Under the pieces are notes generated by a model. The model was given only the letters and a program-made list of their open reading frames with translations, did no database searches and was not told the origin of the DNA. From positions 1 to 36,859 of the forward strand of contig JAJZZP010000130.1 of NCBI GenBank assembly GCA_021797515.1: 36,859 nucleotides of DNA. Reading direction: 5' to 3'. The position numbers were made by a program, and so were the translations under genes. Shown here piece after piece: positions 25,890 to 33,840 of the stretch; position 1 is the stretch's first letter, and every line of letters starts with the position of its first letter. Source of the DNA: Bacillota bacterium (GTDB lineage: Bacteria; Bacillota; Sulfobacillia; Sulfobacillales; Sulfobacillaceae).

Positions 25890-26711
25890 ATGATAGTGGT
25901 GAGACCTACAGTAGCCCTTCAAGAAGTTGCAGAGTCGTTGGCGTTGGCTTTGGAGCGCTTGGGCTATCATTCCTCGGTTGTCGGCCGGGTTATCCCGTCG
26001 CAAGACGTGGTGGTATTGGGACCTCATGTGCTTTCTCCCAGTGTATTGGCTACGCTTCCCCCCAATGCTATCCTCTATAATCTTGAGCAGTTGCCTCATG
26101 ACGTTGAGGTGTTCGGGCCATCGGTTCGAGAGGCTTTTCTCCGGCATCGAGTTTGGGACTATAGCCGACAGAATTGCCGAATATGGCGTGAACGAGGTGT
26201 CGGGCAGGTGGTTTGGGTGCCGATTGGATACGTACCAGAGTTAAGCCGGACTGTGTTGGCGTCTGAACAGGATATTGACGTGCTGTTTTTTGGCACCCCG
26301 AGTGACCGCAGACTCCGTATTTTGGAACTACTCAAAGCCCAAGGGGTTCGGGTGGTCGCGCGCTTTAACATTTGGGGTGCTCAACGTGACGAGCTCATTT
26401 CTCGTGCTAAAGTGGTACTAAATATGCACTACTACCCCACACACATTTTTGAAATTGTGCGTGTCAGCTATCTTTTGGCCAACCATAAGGCGGTAGTGGC
26501 GGAATGTGATTGCGACACAGAGATCGAAGACGACCTGCGGGACGCGGTATATGCTGCTCCCTACGAGGACTTGGTTGAGGGAACCCTCTGGTTGTTAGCG
26601 CATCCAGATGAGAGGGACCAGTTAGCGATGCGAGGGTTCGCCCGGATGGCAGCCCGCGACGAAGTAACCTTCGTTAGCCGGGCGTTAGCGAAGTCAGGAT
26701 TCATTCACTGA
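25890..26711 (+). CDS. GT-B-type glycosyltransferase (family 1-like)
   Basis: A 273-residue cytoplasmic protein. The first half contains an LYNLEQL segment (about residue 63). The second half begins with DIDVLFFGTPSDRRLRILELL, the start of the donor-binding Rossmann domain, and contains SRAKVVLNMHYYPTHIFEIVRV, matching the ...A.i.LN.h......E..R....la..g conserved element of family 1-like and CgeB-like transferases. It ends with the usual HPDERDQLAMRGFARMAARDEV helix. It is shorter than classical GT-B enzymes (about 350-400), so the N-domain is compact. GGGGGA lies 8 nt upstream of the ATG. Donor and acceptor are unknown. Confidence 0.72.
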   Translation: MIVVRPTVALQEVAESLALALERLGYHSSVVGRVIPSQDVVVLGPHVLSPSVLATLPPNAILYNLEQLPHDVEVFGPSVREAFLRHRVWDYSRQNCRIWRERGVGQVVWVPIGYVPELSRTVLASEQDIDVLFFGTPSDRRLRILELLKAQGVRVVARFNIWGAQRDELISRAKVVLNMHYYPTHIFEIVRVSYLLANHKAVVAECDCDTEIEDDLRDAVYAAPYEDLVEGTLWLLAHPDERDQLAMRGFARMAARDEVTFVSRALAKSGFIH

Positions 26712-26726
26712 ACACCCGGTAATTTA

Positions 26727-27437
26727 TTATGATTCGGGTACAGGTTCCTCAGGTTTGGGTTCTTCCATGTCTGAGCTGTCCACGGGTACACCGGGGACGG
26801 GTTTGGGGAGTTCAATCATAAGAGAAATTGCAGCGGCAGCAAACCAAAGCGGCACCAAAATTTCCACGATGGAGATGAGCACCGAGAGCGGACTCCATAA
26901 TATAAACAAGGTGCCCAATGCGGTCAATGCCGCCAACCCCAACCCTGACCACGACAATGACCGTATCATCGTACGATTTCTAAGTCCTATAAAGGCTGTA
27001 CCGGCCATGAATATCGCTAATGTCAAGAGTGCGACAACAGCTGGGTCAATGGCCCAATAAACCTGATAGCCAGCCAATATCAAAATCGGGGATTGGGCTT
27101 CGGGCAGATAGTAGCTAATGCTCAGCAAAATGGCCTGGCTTGCCAAAGAGAGGATAACATATGCCAAAAGGCCGCCCGTTGCCAGCGTGGTCAACGTACG
27201 ATTAGCAATTTCGTCGTGCCCGCGACTGGTGGTTACGAGACAACTCCCGAACAGGAAAAACAGTACCGTGACAACGATGCCCCAATAAGTGGTAATGCTG
27301 ATGGCATTAAAGTTGTAATGAAGGTACCCTAAAATATCTTGGGGCGGAGCACCCGGACCCGGGGGTACTAGAACAAAATGCATGAATAAAACATAGACCA
27401 CCCAAATTAATCCCAAAGCCGCTACAATTCGTTTCAT
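26727..27437 (-). CDS. Six-helix integral membrane protein of unknown function
   Basis: A 236-residue protein with an N-terminal membrane helix (residues 5-27), then a loop rich in Pro/Gly and Tyr, five more hydrophobic helices, and a C-terminal acidic, proline-rich cytoplasmic tail (MEEPKPEEPVPES). The arrangement resembles small DUF4386-like membrane proteins, but I would not assign a function. ATG 27437 is preceded by AAAGGAG at 7 nt. It converges on the glycosyltransferase gene. The 15-bp gap with ACCCG...CGGGT could pair as a weak hairpin. Confidence 0.75.
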   Translation of the reverse strand: MKRIVAALGLIWVVYVLFMHFVLVPPGPGAPPQDILGYLHYNFNAISITTYWGIVVTVLFFLFGSCLVTTSRGHDEIANRTLTTLATGGLLAYVILSLASQAILLSISYYLPEAQSPILILAGYQVYWAIDPAVVALLTLAIFMAGTAFIGLRNRTMIRSLSWSGLGLAALTALGTLFILWSPLSVLISIVEILVPLWFAAAAISLMIELPKPVPGVPVDSSDMEEPKPEEPVPES

Positions 27438-27785
27438 TGAGGAACTCCTTTAGTTTCCTGACATAATAAGCCATACCCCGAATCTACGTTACTGCCCTTT
27501 ATTGTAGCCATTCTTTTCACTTCGTGTGAGCCACTTCAGGAATATCTAAGGTGGATCCCAACATCCGGCATCGCAACTACGGACATACTAGCCTTGAAAT
27601 GGGGGCACGACACATGAGCATCAAGGAGATATCGAGGCACCTTAACATCGGCGAACTATGGAGCGCAGTCGGCAATTGACGGCATGGAAATATGAAAGTT
27701 ATGTTGGGCGTAATCCGGCGCCAAGTTTTAAGTGGCAGTGTTTTCGACGTCATTCTTTCGAACGTGAGATCTGAGATGCTATGGG
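27438..27785. other. 350-bp gap holding a probable transposase scrap
   Basis: The plus-strand frame 27551-27679 (GTG start, 42 codons) includes ARHMSIKEISRHLNIG, which resembles the helix-turn-helix of ISL3-type transposases (..HMTI.EVARHLGI.). The zinc and DDE parts are absent. This would be a decayed fragment. Nothing else with coding character was seen. The start of the gap holds the promoter of the minus-strand membrane-protein gene. Confidence 0.3.
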
Positions 27786-29021
27786 TTACTGCTCGTCGGC
27801 GTGGTCTATCGGGATGTGACGGAAGACGCCATAAAAAGTTAAGTCATAAACGATTTTTAACCCAGCGGCGATTAAATAGGGCAACCCTGAAGAGGATAGC
27901 GCGAATAGTGCGCTAGAGGCTAAGGGGGCTAGTGCGGTTCCGTAATTGCGGATGCCATTGGTCCATGATGCCATGTAGGCGCGGTCCTCGGGACTTACCA
28001 CGGCCATCGTGTACGCCTGGCGTGTTGGCACATCCATTTGGGAGAACAGATGGCGGAACAGCAGCATGCCCACGGCCAAATACGCCGTGGGCATCAGTGG
28101 TATCAAAGCCAGCAACACATTAGAGGGGAGGTGGGTAAACACCATGGTATTCAGCAAACCATACCGTTTGGCCGAAAGATTCGCGGCTAGCGATGAAACC
28201 CCAGAAAGCAGATTGGTGCCGAAGAATAGTTCGCCCAACTGCACTAGGTTGAATCCGAACCGTGCGTGGAACCAGGTAACTAAGAGGCCTTGCACTATGA
28301 ATCCGCCGCCAAAGGCATCGAGCGCAAAGAGTGCTGATAATGTATAGACAAGGCGGCGAACAGGACGTGAAGGTTTAAGAGGGGGGCTAGATACGTTGTC
28401 GTTATGTGCCTGTGACGAATGCTCAACCTTGGATGGCAGACCTGCATATAAAATTATCTGTACCAACCCGATTGCTCCGTAGCTAGCGATGGCTAAATGA
28501 AATGACCAGGGTAGCCCTTCGGCGCTCCCCACCCAACCTAGTGTGGCAGCAACCAAGGCGCCAGTTGCAGTGGAAGTATATCCGACTAAATTGAACCAGG
28601 AATAGATTCGCAAGCGGTCCGGACCCCCATACAGCCGAGAGAGCACTGCCTGCTCGACCGCAAGAAATGGTCCCACCTCTTTACCGTTGGGACTGAGCGA
28701 TCCCAGAAGTGCCACTAAGACCAGCCCCACTAGACTCTTGTAGAACAACAGAGGAGTAGTGATTACCCACAAAATACTGGCGGTGAGGAGTACACGCCGT
28801 CGCCCCACCCGATTGATGAAACGCCCCAACAGTATGGTTATCGTTGACGATCCCAATAAAGCTATTGTGAAAAGTAGGCCGACCAGGGGAAGTGGGAGTC
28901 CTTCTTTTCGCAATCCAATGGGCAACACGATGGCCATCATTCCAAATGCATTCTCGCGTAAGGCACGGGCAATCAATAATCGGCTAACAAGACCCGTTGT
29001 TCGCCCTTGAATTTCTTTCAT
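27786..29021 (-). CDS. Major facilitator superfamily transporter
   Basis: A 411-residue polytopic protein with two six-helix halves joined by a hydrophilic loop near residues 195-220 (SSQAHNDNVSSPPLKPSRPVRR, quoted here as its flanking pieces SSQAHND and PSRPVRR). Between helices 2 and 3 is GRFINRVGRRRVLL, the MFS motif A. GSLSPNGKEVGPFLAVEQA near residue 110 is a distinctive stretch. It lies 208 bp downstream of the orphan ChrB C-domain gene on the same strand, so it may be the efflux component of a chromate or oxyanion resistance unit in place of ChrA, which is absent. That role is inference. The ribosome-binding site is weak (GAGGGGG about 13 nt away). Confidence 0.8.
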   Translation of the reverse strand: MKEIQGRTTGLVSRLLIARALRENAFGMMAIVLPIGLRKEGLPLPLVGLLFTIALLGSSTITILLGRFINRVGRRRVLLTASILWVITTPLLFYKSLVGLVLVALLGSLSPNGKEVGPFLAVEQAVLSRLYGGPDRLRIYSWFNLVGYTSTATGALVAATLGWVGSAEGLPWSFHLAIASYGAIGLVQIILYAGLPSKVEHSSQAHNDNVSSPPLKPSRPVRRLVYTLSALFALDAFGGGFIVQGLLVTWFHARFGFNLVQLGELFFGTNLLSGVSSLAANLSAKRYGLLNTMVFTHLPSNVLLALIPLMPTAYLAVGMLLFRHLFSQMDVPTRQAYTMAVVSPEDRAYMASWTNGIRNYGTALAPLASSALFALSSSGLPYLIAAGLKIVYDLTFYGVFRHIPIDHADEQ

Positions 29022-29229
29022 CTTTTTGATAAGGCCCCCTCGGTAGCCGCTGCGTACAACTGCTGATGGAACGGTCGGTACCGGAATTGGTTGGCCAGGG
29101 TTCGGTAGCTAATTGCATGGGAAGGGTGTATCGACAACAATCACCGATGGGGTTTACTGGAATAGACTGCAGGTTGCGTTCTCGACGGCAGAATGCAATA
29201 ACCGCGGCCACATCCTCGCCCAGTGGGTG

Positions 29230-29667
29230 TTATTGGGCAAATTCCCTTTGGAAATATCTGTACAGTGCCTCGTACATGGGGCTTTCTACGTCAATTTTCC
29301 GATGGTCGTCTTTTCCAAGCAACTCCACAAAGCCTCGTGCAATTGCTTTAAGACCCGGGCCGAACGGGGATTGGTTTAGATCGTCGGCCACATCTGCGGC
29401 ATGGACCACGTGGGCTAGCGCGGCGAGCGCAGGATCTCCCCCAAGGTTGTACTTGGCCATAATAGACTCAAATGAGCAACGACCGTCTTTATGGCCAAGC
29501 TCCACATGGGGTACATCGTAAGGGATTGCACCTTCTCGTTCGGCGACGGTCAACACATCTGTGGCGGGAACGAATATAAACTCCGCTTGGGGATCCACAA
29601 AGCGTTTAATTAACCAGGGACAAGCCACCCGATCTACATTGGCATTTTCACGCGTAATCCACTTCAT
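29230..29667 (-). CDS. ChrB C-terminal-domain protein (chromate resistance), stand-alone copy
   Basis: A 145-residue protein consisting only of the ChrB C-terminal domain: MKWITRENANVDRVACPWLI, then RFVDPQAEFIFVP, FDVP-like YDVPHVELGH and CSFESIM. These match the second ChrB copy at 30253-30693 nearly position by position (MKW.T.EN..VDR.A..WLI.RF.DP.A.F.F.P). ChrB-type proteins are known as chromate-responsive regulators or accessory proteins of chromate resistance. It is transcribed divergently from the split chrB genes from a TTGACG-N17-TAAAAT promoter overlapped by a palindrome. AAGGAGG precedes the ATG. Confidence 0.82.
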   Translation of the reverse strand: MKWITRENANVDRVACPWLIKRFVDPQAEFIFVPATDVLTVAEREGAIPYDVPHVELGHKDGRCSFESIMAKYNLGGDPALAALAHVVHAADVADDLNQSPFGPGLKAIARGFVELLGKDDHRKIDVESPMYEALYRYFQREFAQ

Positions 29668-29686
29668 CTCCGTCGTCCTCCTTAGT

Positions 29687-29732
29687 AATGTAACTATGGT
29701 TACATTTTAATAGAGTCTAAAGTAATCGTCAA
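29687..29732 (-). promoter_or_regulatory. Promoter of the orphan chrB-C gene with an overlapping palindromic operator
   Basis: On the minus strand, TTGACG (29727-29732) and TAAAAT (29704-29709) are spaced by exactly 17 bp. The perfect inverted repeat AATGTAAC / GTTACATT with a 4-nt centre (29687-29706) overlaps the -10 box and the expected transcription start, the classical position for repression. ATGT...ACAT palindromes are used by PadR- and some ArsR-type repressors and may also suit ChrB. No other regulator gene is adjacent. Confidence 0.65.
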
Positions 29733-29820
29733 GGTTTTGGGGTGAATGAGAGTGATAAAATGAATCAATGTTCGAGGACGCGGACCAATAATTTGGCGGC
29801 CATCGGGGGGAGGTTTCGCA

Positions 29821-30246
29821 TTGCGGCAATGGGTTTTGTTGCACTATCGAATACCGTCTACGCCTAGCGCAGGGAGAGTTTATGTGTGGCGTAAATTGAA
29901 AAATTTGGGTGCTCTTCTGCTGCATGATGCACTGTGGGTGTTGCCGTATACGGCATGGACCCATGAGCAATTTCAATGGCTTGCTTCTGAAATCGAAGAG
30001 TTGCATGGCGAGGCGATGTTGTGGCAGGCCCGCTTGACGCTTCCCGGCCAAGAACAGATGCTTGTCGACCGATTTTTAGCGGCCAGTGAACAGGAGTACC
30101 AGATACTTTGGGAGGAGATTCAACAAAGTACGGGTGATCGGCTTGCTTTATCACGGCAATTTCAACAAGTGCGGAGCCGCGATTATTTTTCGTGTCCTTT
30201 AGGCCAGCGTATCTATGACACTTTGCGACGTGAGCAGGAGGAATGA
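29821..30246 (+). CDS. chrB: ChrB N-terminal-domain protein
   Basis: A 141-residue protein matching the N-terminal half of full-length ChrB: WVLLHYRIPSTPSAGRVYVW, then RKLKNLGALLLHDALWVLP (L..Y.lP..psa.RV..WR.Lk..GA......vw.LP). The C-terminal half is encoded by the next gene in the same reading frame, separated by one TGA and two codons. TTG 29821 is the start, with GGGGGAGG 7 nt upstream. ChrB is a regulator or sensor of chromate; its basic N-domain may bind DNA. Confidence 0.75.
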   Translation: MRQWVLLHYRIPSTPSAGRVYVWRKLKNLGALLLHDALWVLPYTAWTHEQFQWLASEIEELHGEAMLWQARLTLPGQEQMLVDRFLAASEQEYQILWEEIQQSTGDRLALSRQFQQVRSRDYFSCPLGQRIYDTLRREQEE

Positions 30247-30252
30247 GCCATC

Positions 30253-30693
30253 ATGAAATGGGTCACTTGGGAAAATGTAGGCGTAGATCGCATGGCGAGC
30301 GCGTGGTTGATCACAAGGTTTATTGATCCTCACGCCCATTTTGCATTTATTCCTGAACAATCAGTCCCAACGACAGTGGAAGACGCGGAGTTATTTGACG
30401 TTCCTGGAGTGCGGCTTACCCATCGGCGAGGGCATTGTACATTTCATACCATCATTCGGGAATATGGCATCCAAGACCCGATTTTGGAGAGTATGGCGTA
30501 TATTATCGATGAGGCCGACACGGTTCAGATTGCCCCGCTGGAACCAGCAGCAGTGGGCTTGGACTGGGTTTGCCGTGGACTGCGGCAAACTTGTCGGGAT
30601 GATAGCGAAGCTTTAGAGAAAAGCTACCCCATTTTTGAAGGGCTCTATGCATTTATCGGTGAAAATGGTATGGGGCATGCACCGCAAGACTAA
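30253..30693 (+). CDS. chrB: ChrB C-terminal-domain protein (second half of split ChrB)
   Basis: A 146-residue protein paralogous to the 29230-29667 product: MKWVTWENVGVDRMASAWLI, RFIDPHAHFAFIP, FDVPGVRLTHRRGHCTFHTI. It starts with its own AGGAGG site, overlapping the end of the N-domain gene, and is in the same frame as that gene with only TGA-GCC-ATC between them. It is therefore either a naturally split ChrB or a ChrB interrupted by one stop codon. The existence of the orphan C-domain gene shows that the domain is viable alone, which favours a real split. Confidence 0.8.
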   Translation: MKWVTWENVGVDRMASAWLITRFIDPHAHFAFIPEQSVPTTVEDAELFDVPGVRLTHRRGHCTFHTIIREYGIQDPILESMAYIIDEADTVQIAPLEPAAVGLDWVCRGLRQTCRDDSEALEKSYPIFEGLYAFIGENGMGHAPQD

Positions 30694-30951
30694 GATTGGA
30701 TATTCCGGCAAACACCATCGAGGAATTTGGCGCGCTCCCAATTTCGGATGTGTCGGACCCGATCCGTTAGGGTTGATTCCCGCCGGCGGCAACTGTGGGC
30801 GTTGTTCTGTTTGCAACACTTCATTTAGAGAGTTTTCAGTTATAATGGTATAGGTAATCCAAAAGCTTCTTTACCTGGGGAAGAACAAAGTGGTCTAAGA
30901 TATCGGAAGATTGTGACCACATAACATAGATGCTTTTTTCATTCGTTTAAA
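30694..30951. other. Leader region before the Nudix gene
   Basis: A TATAAT -10 box at 30841-30846 lacks a good -35. Downstream, GTGGTC (about 30890) can pair with GACCAC (about 30917), nested inside AAAAGC/GCTTTT, so the roughly 100-nt leader could be structured. Upstream of it, a plus-strand continuation of the chrB region contains a CGRCSVC cysteine cluster (about 30796-30816) without start or family. Confidence 0.3.
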
Positions 30952-31476
30952 ATGAATTCACCGGGAGTGATGGACCAATTGGTAAGGGGGATCCGGGTTC
31001 AAGTTTCTTGTGTAGCTGTTCGGAACAATCAATTAGCCATGATAAGGCGGTTAAAGGGGGACCAAGCCACAATTAAACGCATTATTCATGCGGGGGGACA
31101 TGTGGAGGTAGGTGAAACATTAGAAGAAGCCTGCGCCCGAGAAATGTATGAGGAGACTGGATTGCACGTGAAAGTTTCTGATTTGAAACTCAAGGGCGTC
31201 GTCTCTTTCATTGCCCATTCAGAGGATTCGTATCACTCTGTGTGCTTTTTCTTTTTAACCCATAACGTGACTGGTGAATTCAGTATTGCACCACATGAAG
31301 CGGCGAAAGTGGAACCGTGTTGGATAGATATTAATGAAATTGATAGCAATATGGACATACCTGATTATCATCGTAAATTCACTAAATACATTCTTGAGCG
31401 GCCAAATGTCATGAATGCGCGAGTGGAATGGTATCCGCCAGACCGACAAGTGGTCTGGTCGATACTGAATGACTGA
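30952..31476 (+). CDS. Nudix hydrolase
   Basis: A 174-residue protein with a complete Nudix box: GGHVEVGETLEEACAREMYE followed by ETG fulfils G-x5-E-x7-R-E-U-x-E-E-x-G. The core beta strands SCVAVRNNQLAMIRR precede it. The C-terminus carries a WYPPDRQ segment of unknown role. Such enzymes hydrolyse nucleoside diphosphates linked to other moieties, and the substrate class is not predictable. The ATG has no clear ribosome-binding site, so either translation is near-leaderless or the start is the ATG at 30970. It converges on the phosphatase gene. Confidence 0.85.
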   Translation: MNSPGVMDQLVRGIRVQVSCVAVRNNQLAMIRRLKGDQATIKRIIHAGGHVEVGETLEEACAREMYEETGLHVKVSDLKLKGVVSFIAHSEDSYHSVCFFFLTHNVTGEFSIAPHEAAKVEPCWIDINEIDSNMDIPDYHRKFTKYILERPNVMNARVEWYPPDRQVVWSILND

Positions 31477-31513
31477 GCGATAAACGTAAACGGAGACCTT
31501 AGATTTTGCGGAC

Positions 31514-32668
31514 TTATTCAAGAGACAGTTCGATCCAGGGAACAATCATTTCTGAGGCGCTCATGCCCCCATGGCTCCAATTATGTCTGTCATTTGCCGT
31601 GATAAGCCACGACCAGCCTGACGTGGGCATAAGTAAATGGCTTCCTATTCGGGATAATACCTCGGAATCTTTAGTATTCCCAAAGTATCCGGCTTTCCAC
31701 ATTTCCATGGTGGAGACGATTTCGATTGGAATGGTGGACCATTGAGACAAGAATTCCCTCAGGTCAGCAACATTGTCGACATCAATGGCGATTGCTGTGC
31801 CGACTTGGGGTGGAACGTCTGGGAGCCATTGGAGGTGTGCCTTCAAATCCCAATACGGGAGTCCACCTGCCATGGGAATGTGACCATGATCCGCAGTAAT
31901 CCATAACCAGGTATCTTTTCTATGGGACGTCGTAAACACTTTTATCCAATGATCAATGGATTGAATTTCGCTCTTCCATTCGGGGCTATAGGCGCCCCTT
32001 ACGTGATTTATGGCATCAACACCCGACCAGTAAAGATAGATGATTCCGGGATCGTTATCGTCTAATACACTGTTGGTTACGACCGGTAACCCCGACGCAA
32101 CCATAAAAGTTTCCAGACAAGAAGTTTGTGGGTGAAGAATTCTGGTCAATGGCCCCTTGAGCAATCGGTGTTCCAATACCGCGTGATAGCTGATGCCGAT
32201 CTCTGCTGCTTGTTTGCTTACGTCTGGTGTGGACAAAGTGAAAGTGTCAGGTAATGGGCCGTGCAATATGTTCACCATTTCTCCGTTATATCGAATCACT
32301 TGGCCTAAGATTCCGTGATCAACGGGACTCCGACCTGTCAGCAGACTAGATAATGCGACTGGAGTCATTGAGGGGAAGACGGTGTGCAATGGGTATAGGT
32401 GCCCTCTTTGTGATTCGAACAATTGCGCCAAATGTGGCATGAGTTGGTGGCTCAATGCGTATTCAATTTGATCATACCCTAGTCCATCAATAAGCCATAC
32501 CACCAACTGTGTCGTTTGGCCTGGTTTGGCCCATGTGGGCAACTGCCCCCCTTGATGGGGCTTTTGTTTCGTAAAGAGTTGAAAAGCATTGGGCATGACG
32601 TCTGTCAAACATGCGGTGGTCTTTATCTCTTTCTGCCAATCGATCCAATTTTTCATCACTGCTGTCAT
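31514..32668 (-). CDS. Alkaline-phosphatase-superfamily hydrolase (type I phosphodiesterase/nucleotide pyrophosphatase-like)
   Basis: A 384-residue protein without a signal peptide. The metal-binding aspartate lies in VVWLIDGLGYDQI (about residue 60), the nucleophile region in TVFPSMTPVALSSLLTG (nucleophile Thr/Ser near residue 103), further metal ligands in WLWITADHGH (Asp/His near residue 268) and a last histidine in NWSHGGMSASEMIVPWIE near the C-terminus. This order defines the alkaline-phosphatase superfamily, in the phosphodiesterase/phosphopentomutase-like branch. GAAGGAG is well spaced to ATG 32668. It would cleave phosphomonoesters or diesters in the cytoplasm; the substrate is unknown. 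Confidence 0.82.
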   Translation of the reverse strand: MTAVMKNWIDWQKEIKTTACLTDVMPNAFQLFTKQKPHQGGQLPTWAKPGQTTQLVVWLIDGLGYDQIEYALSHQLMPHLAQLFESQRGHLYPLHTVFPSMTPVALSSLLTGRSPVDHGILGQVIRYNGEMVNILHGPLPDTFTLSTPDVSKQAAEIGISYHAVLEHRLLKGPLTRILHPQTSCLETFMVASGLPVVTNSVLDDNDPGIIYLYWSGVDAINHVRGAYSPEWKSEIQSIDHWIKVFTTSHRKDTWLWITADHGHIPMAGGLPYWDLKAHLQWLPDVPPQVGTAIAIDVDNVADLREFLSQWSTIPIEIVSTMEMWKAGYFGNTKDSEVLSRIGSHLLMPTSGWSWLITANDRHNWSHGGMSASEMIVPWIELSLE

Positions 32669-32807
32669 TTTTGTACTCCTTCTCCCAAAAGAATGTTAGG
32701 AAAGTGATTGTCTGATGGATTTATTACTTAGCTTAAAGAACTGTACTGTGAAGAGGTCGGGATCATTCAGATCTCGGTGGTTCAAGCGCACGTGGTCAAT
32801 ACATTGG

Positions 32808-33131
32808 CTACTCGAGAAATTTCTTCGATTGCTCCAGTTGGCCATATTTTTCTGAACCGACGGGATCTTTTAACCTCATGGCAGTTTCCAGATCCACATC
32901 ATAGAGATTGGCGATGGCCACGACATAATACAAAACGTCATACAATTCTTCTTCTAGCGTTCCCTTAATCTGGCGAGTCTGCACATAACGTATTTCGTGT
33001 CTCATCGCCCTAGCTAATTCACCTACCTCCTCGACTAATTTTTGCAGATATTCTAACTTGGCGTTGGGCCGATAATCTTTAGCTTTAATGTACTTTTGTA
33101 GCGATTGCAGGGTAACCTGGTTTGCAATCAT
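32808..33131 (-). CDS. MazG-like nucleotide pyrophosphohydrolase
   Basis: A 107-residue all-helical protein with the MazG/all-alpha NTP-PPase metal motif: KLVEEVGELARAM (E-E-x-x-E) and, 25 residues on, EEELYDVLYYVVAIA (E-x-x-D). These acidic residues coordinate Mg2+ for hydrolysis of non-canonical NTPs or dNTPs. The family's single-domain members are about 100 residues, so this is full length. ATG 33131 is chosen because GAGGTGG lies 7 nt upstream; a GTG at 33140 overlaps that site. It has its own promoter region and no operon partner. Confidence 0.85.
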   Translation of the reverse strand: MIANQVTLQSLQKYIKAKDYRPNAKLEYLQKLVEEVGELARAMRHEIRYVQTRQIKGTLEEELYDVLYYVVAIANLYDVDLETAMRLKDPVGSEKYGQLEQSKKFLE

Positions 33132-33282
33132 ATAATCCACCTCACATTAAAATTACTCACAGTACCGTCGTGGCCTTTTTGTAGTTTGATACCGTAAAAC
33201 CTAAAATTAAAAAGTCATCGATCTCTAAATGCAGGTTCTTGGTGAAGGATCTCGTAGGAGCAGGCACAAAGTGCGGTAAAAG

Positions 33283-33546
33283 TCACTGAAAATCTCGCGC
33301 TATCACGTACCCAAGCGTTTGCACAGCAAGATCTAGGTAGGGTTCCAGTGATAGTCGGGATGCTTTAGGGCTAGTCTCTGAACACATTGCATAAAGTAAC
33401 GCACCGGTTCTCACACCAAGAGAAGACCAATCGTGAATAATGCGGCACATTCCTGCCTGCCCCCCGAGCTGGTAACGCCGTTTTTTATGCTCTAGGTCCA
33501 TAGGTAGGTATTCCGGATTTCTTGCCCATAAAAGCGTCCTTACCAT
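33283..33546 (-). CDS. Small hypothetical protein
   Basis: An 87-residue, mostly hydrophilic protein rich in arginine and leucine, with no transmembrane helix or known motif. MVRTLLWARNPEYLPMD and LSLEPYLDLAVQTLGYV show normal helical composition. The main support is a strong GGAGGAG 7 nt upstream of ATG 33546; the alternative ATG 33561 lies before that site. It is isolated between the MazG and VIT genes. I do not recognise it. Confidence 0.5.
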   Translation of the reverse strand: MVRTLLWARNPEYLPMDLEHKKRRYQLGGQAGMCRIIHDWSSLGVRTGALLYAMCSETSPKASRLSLEPYLDLAVQTLGYVIARDFQ

Positions 33547-33840
33547 GAACCACTCCTCCATGATATCTCAGGGGGGTGGGAGTTGCCTCGAAATAGTCCG
33601 CCAAAAATTTACTGATAGTCCAACTAGCCATTGCGTGGCATTCAATAGGCAAATACTGTGTCGAGACACCAACAAGTTTACCCTATGCGGATCACCTGTG
33701 GTAGTAACACATAGTTTCCTACCGAATCCCTTGTGGTCGGTAGATGTCGTGCAATCCAGTTTTCCAAAAATCGCCTCGGTATGGTTTGACGTTCAACCGG
33801 CATGTATCATTTGTCAACGGTGAAGAAACTGACTCTGCAT

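Noticed and set aside
28984-29211. 75-codon minus-strand frame between the orphan chrB-C gene and the MFS gene, starting MAAVIAFCRRERNL
   Set aside because: It overlaps the MFS gene start and loses protein-like character after about 30 residues; a vague resemblance to the N-terminus of FAD-linked oxidases was not specific enough.
30796-30816. CGRCSVC cysteine cluster after chrB as a small metal-binding protein
   Set aside because: No start codon with a ribosome-binding site serves this frame, and the cluster is too short to assign.
33545-33823. 92-codon plus-strand ORF opposite the small hypothetical gene region
   Set aside because: No ribosome-binding site, composition not protein-like, and it overlaps the start of the better-supported minus-strand gene.
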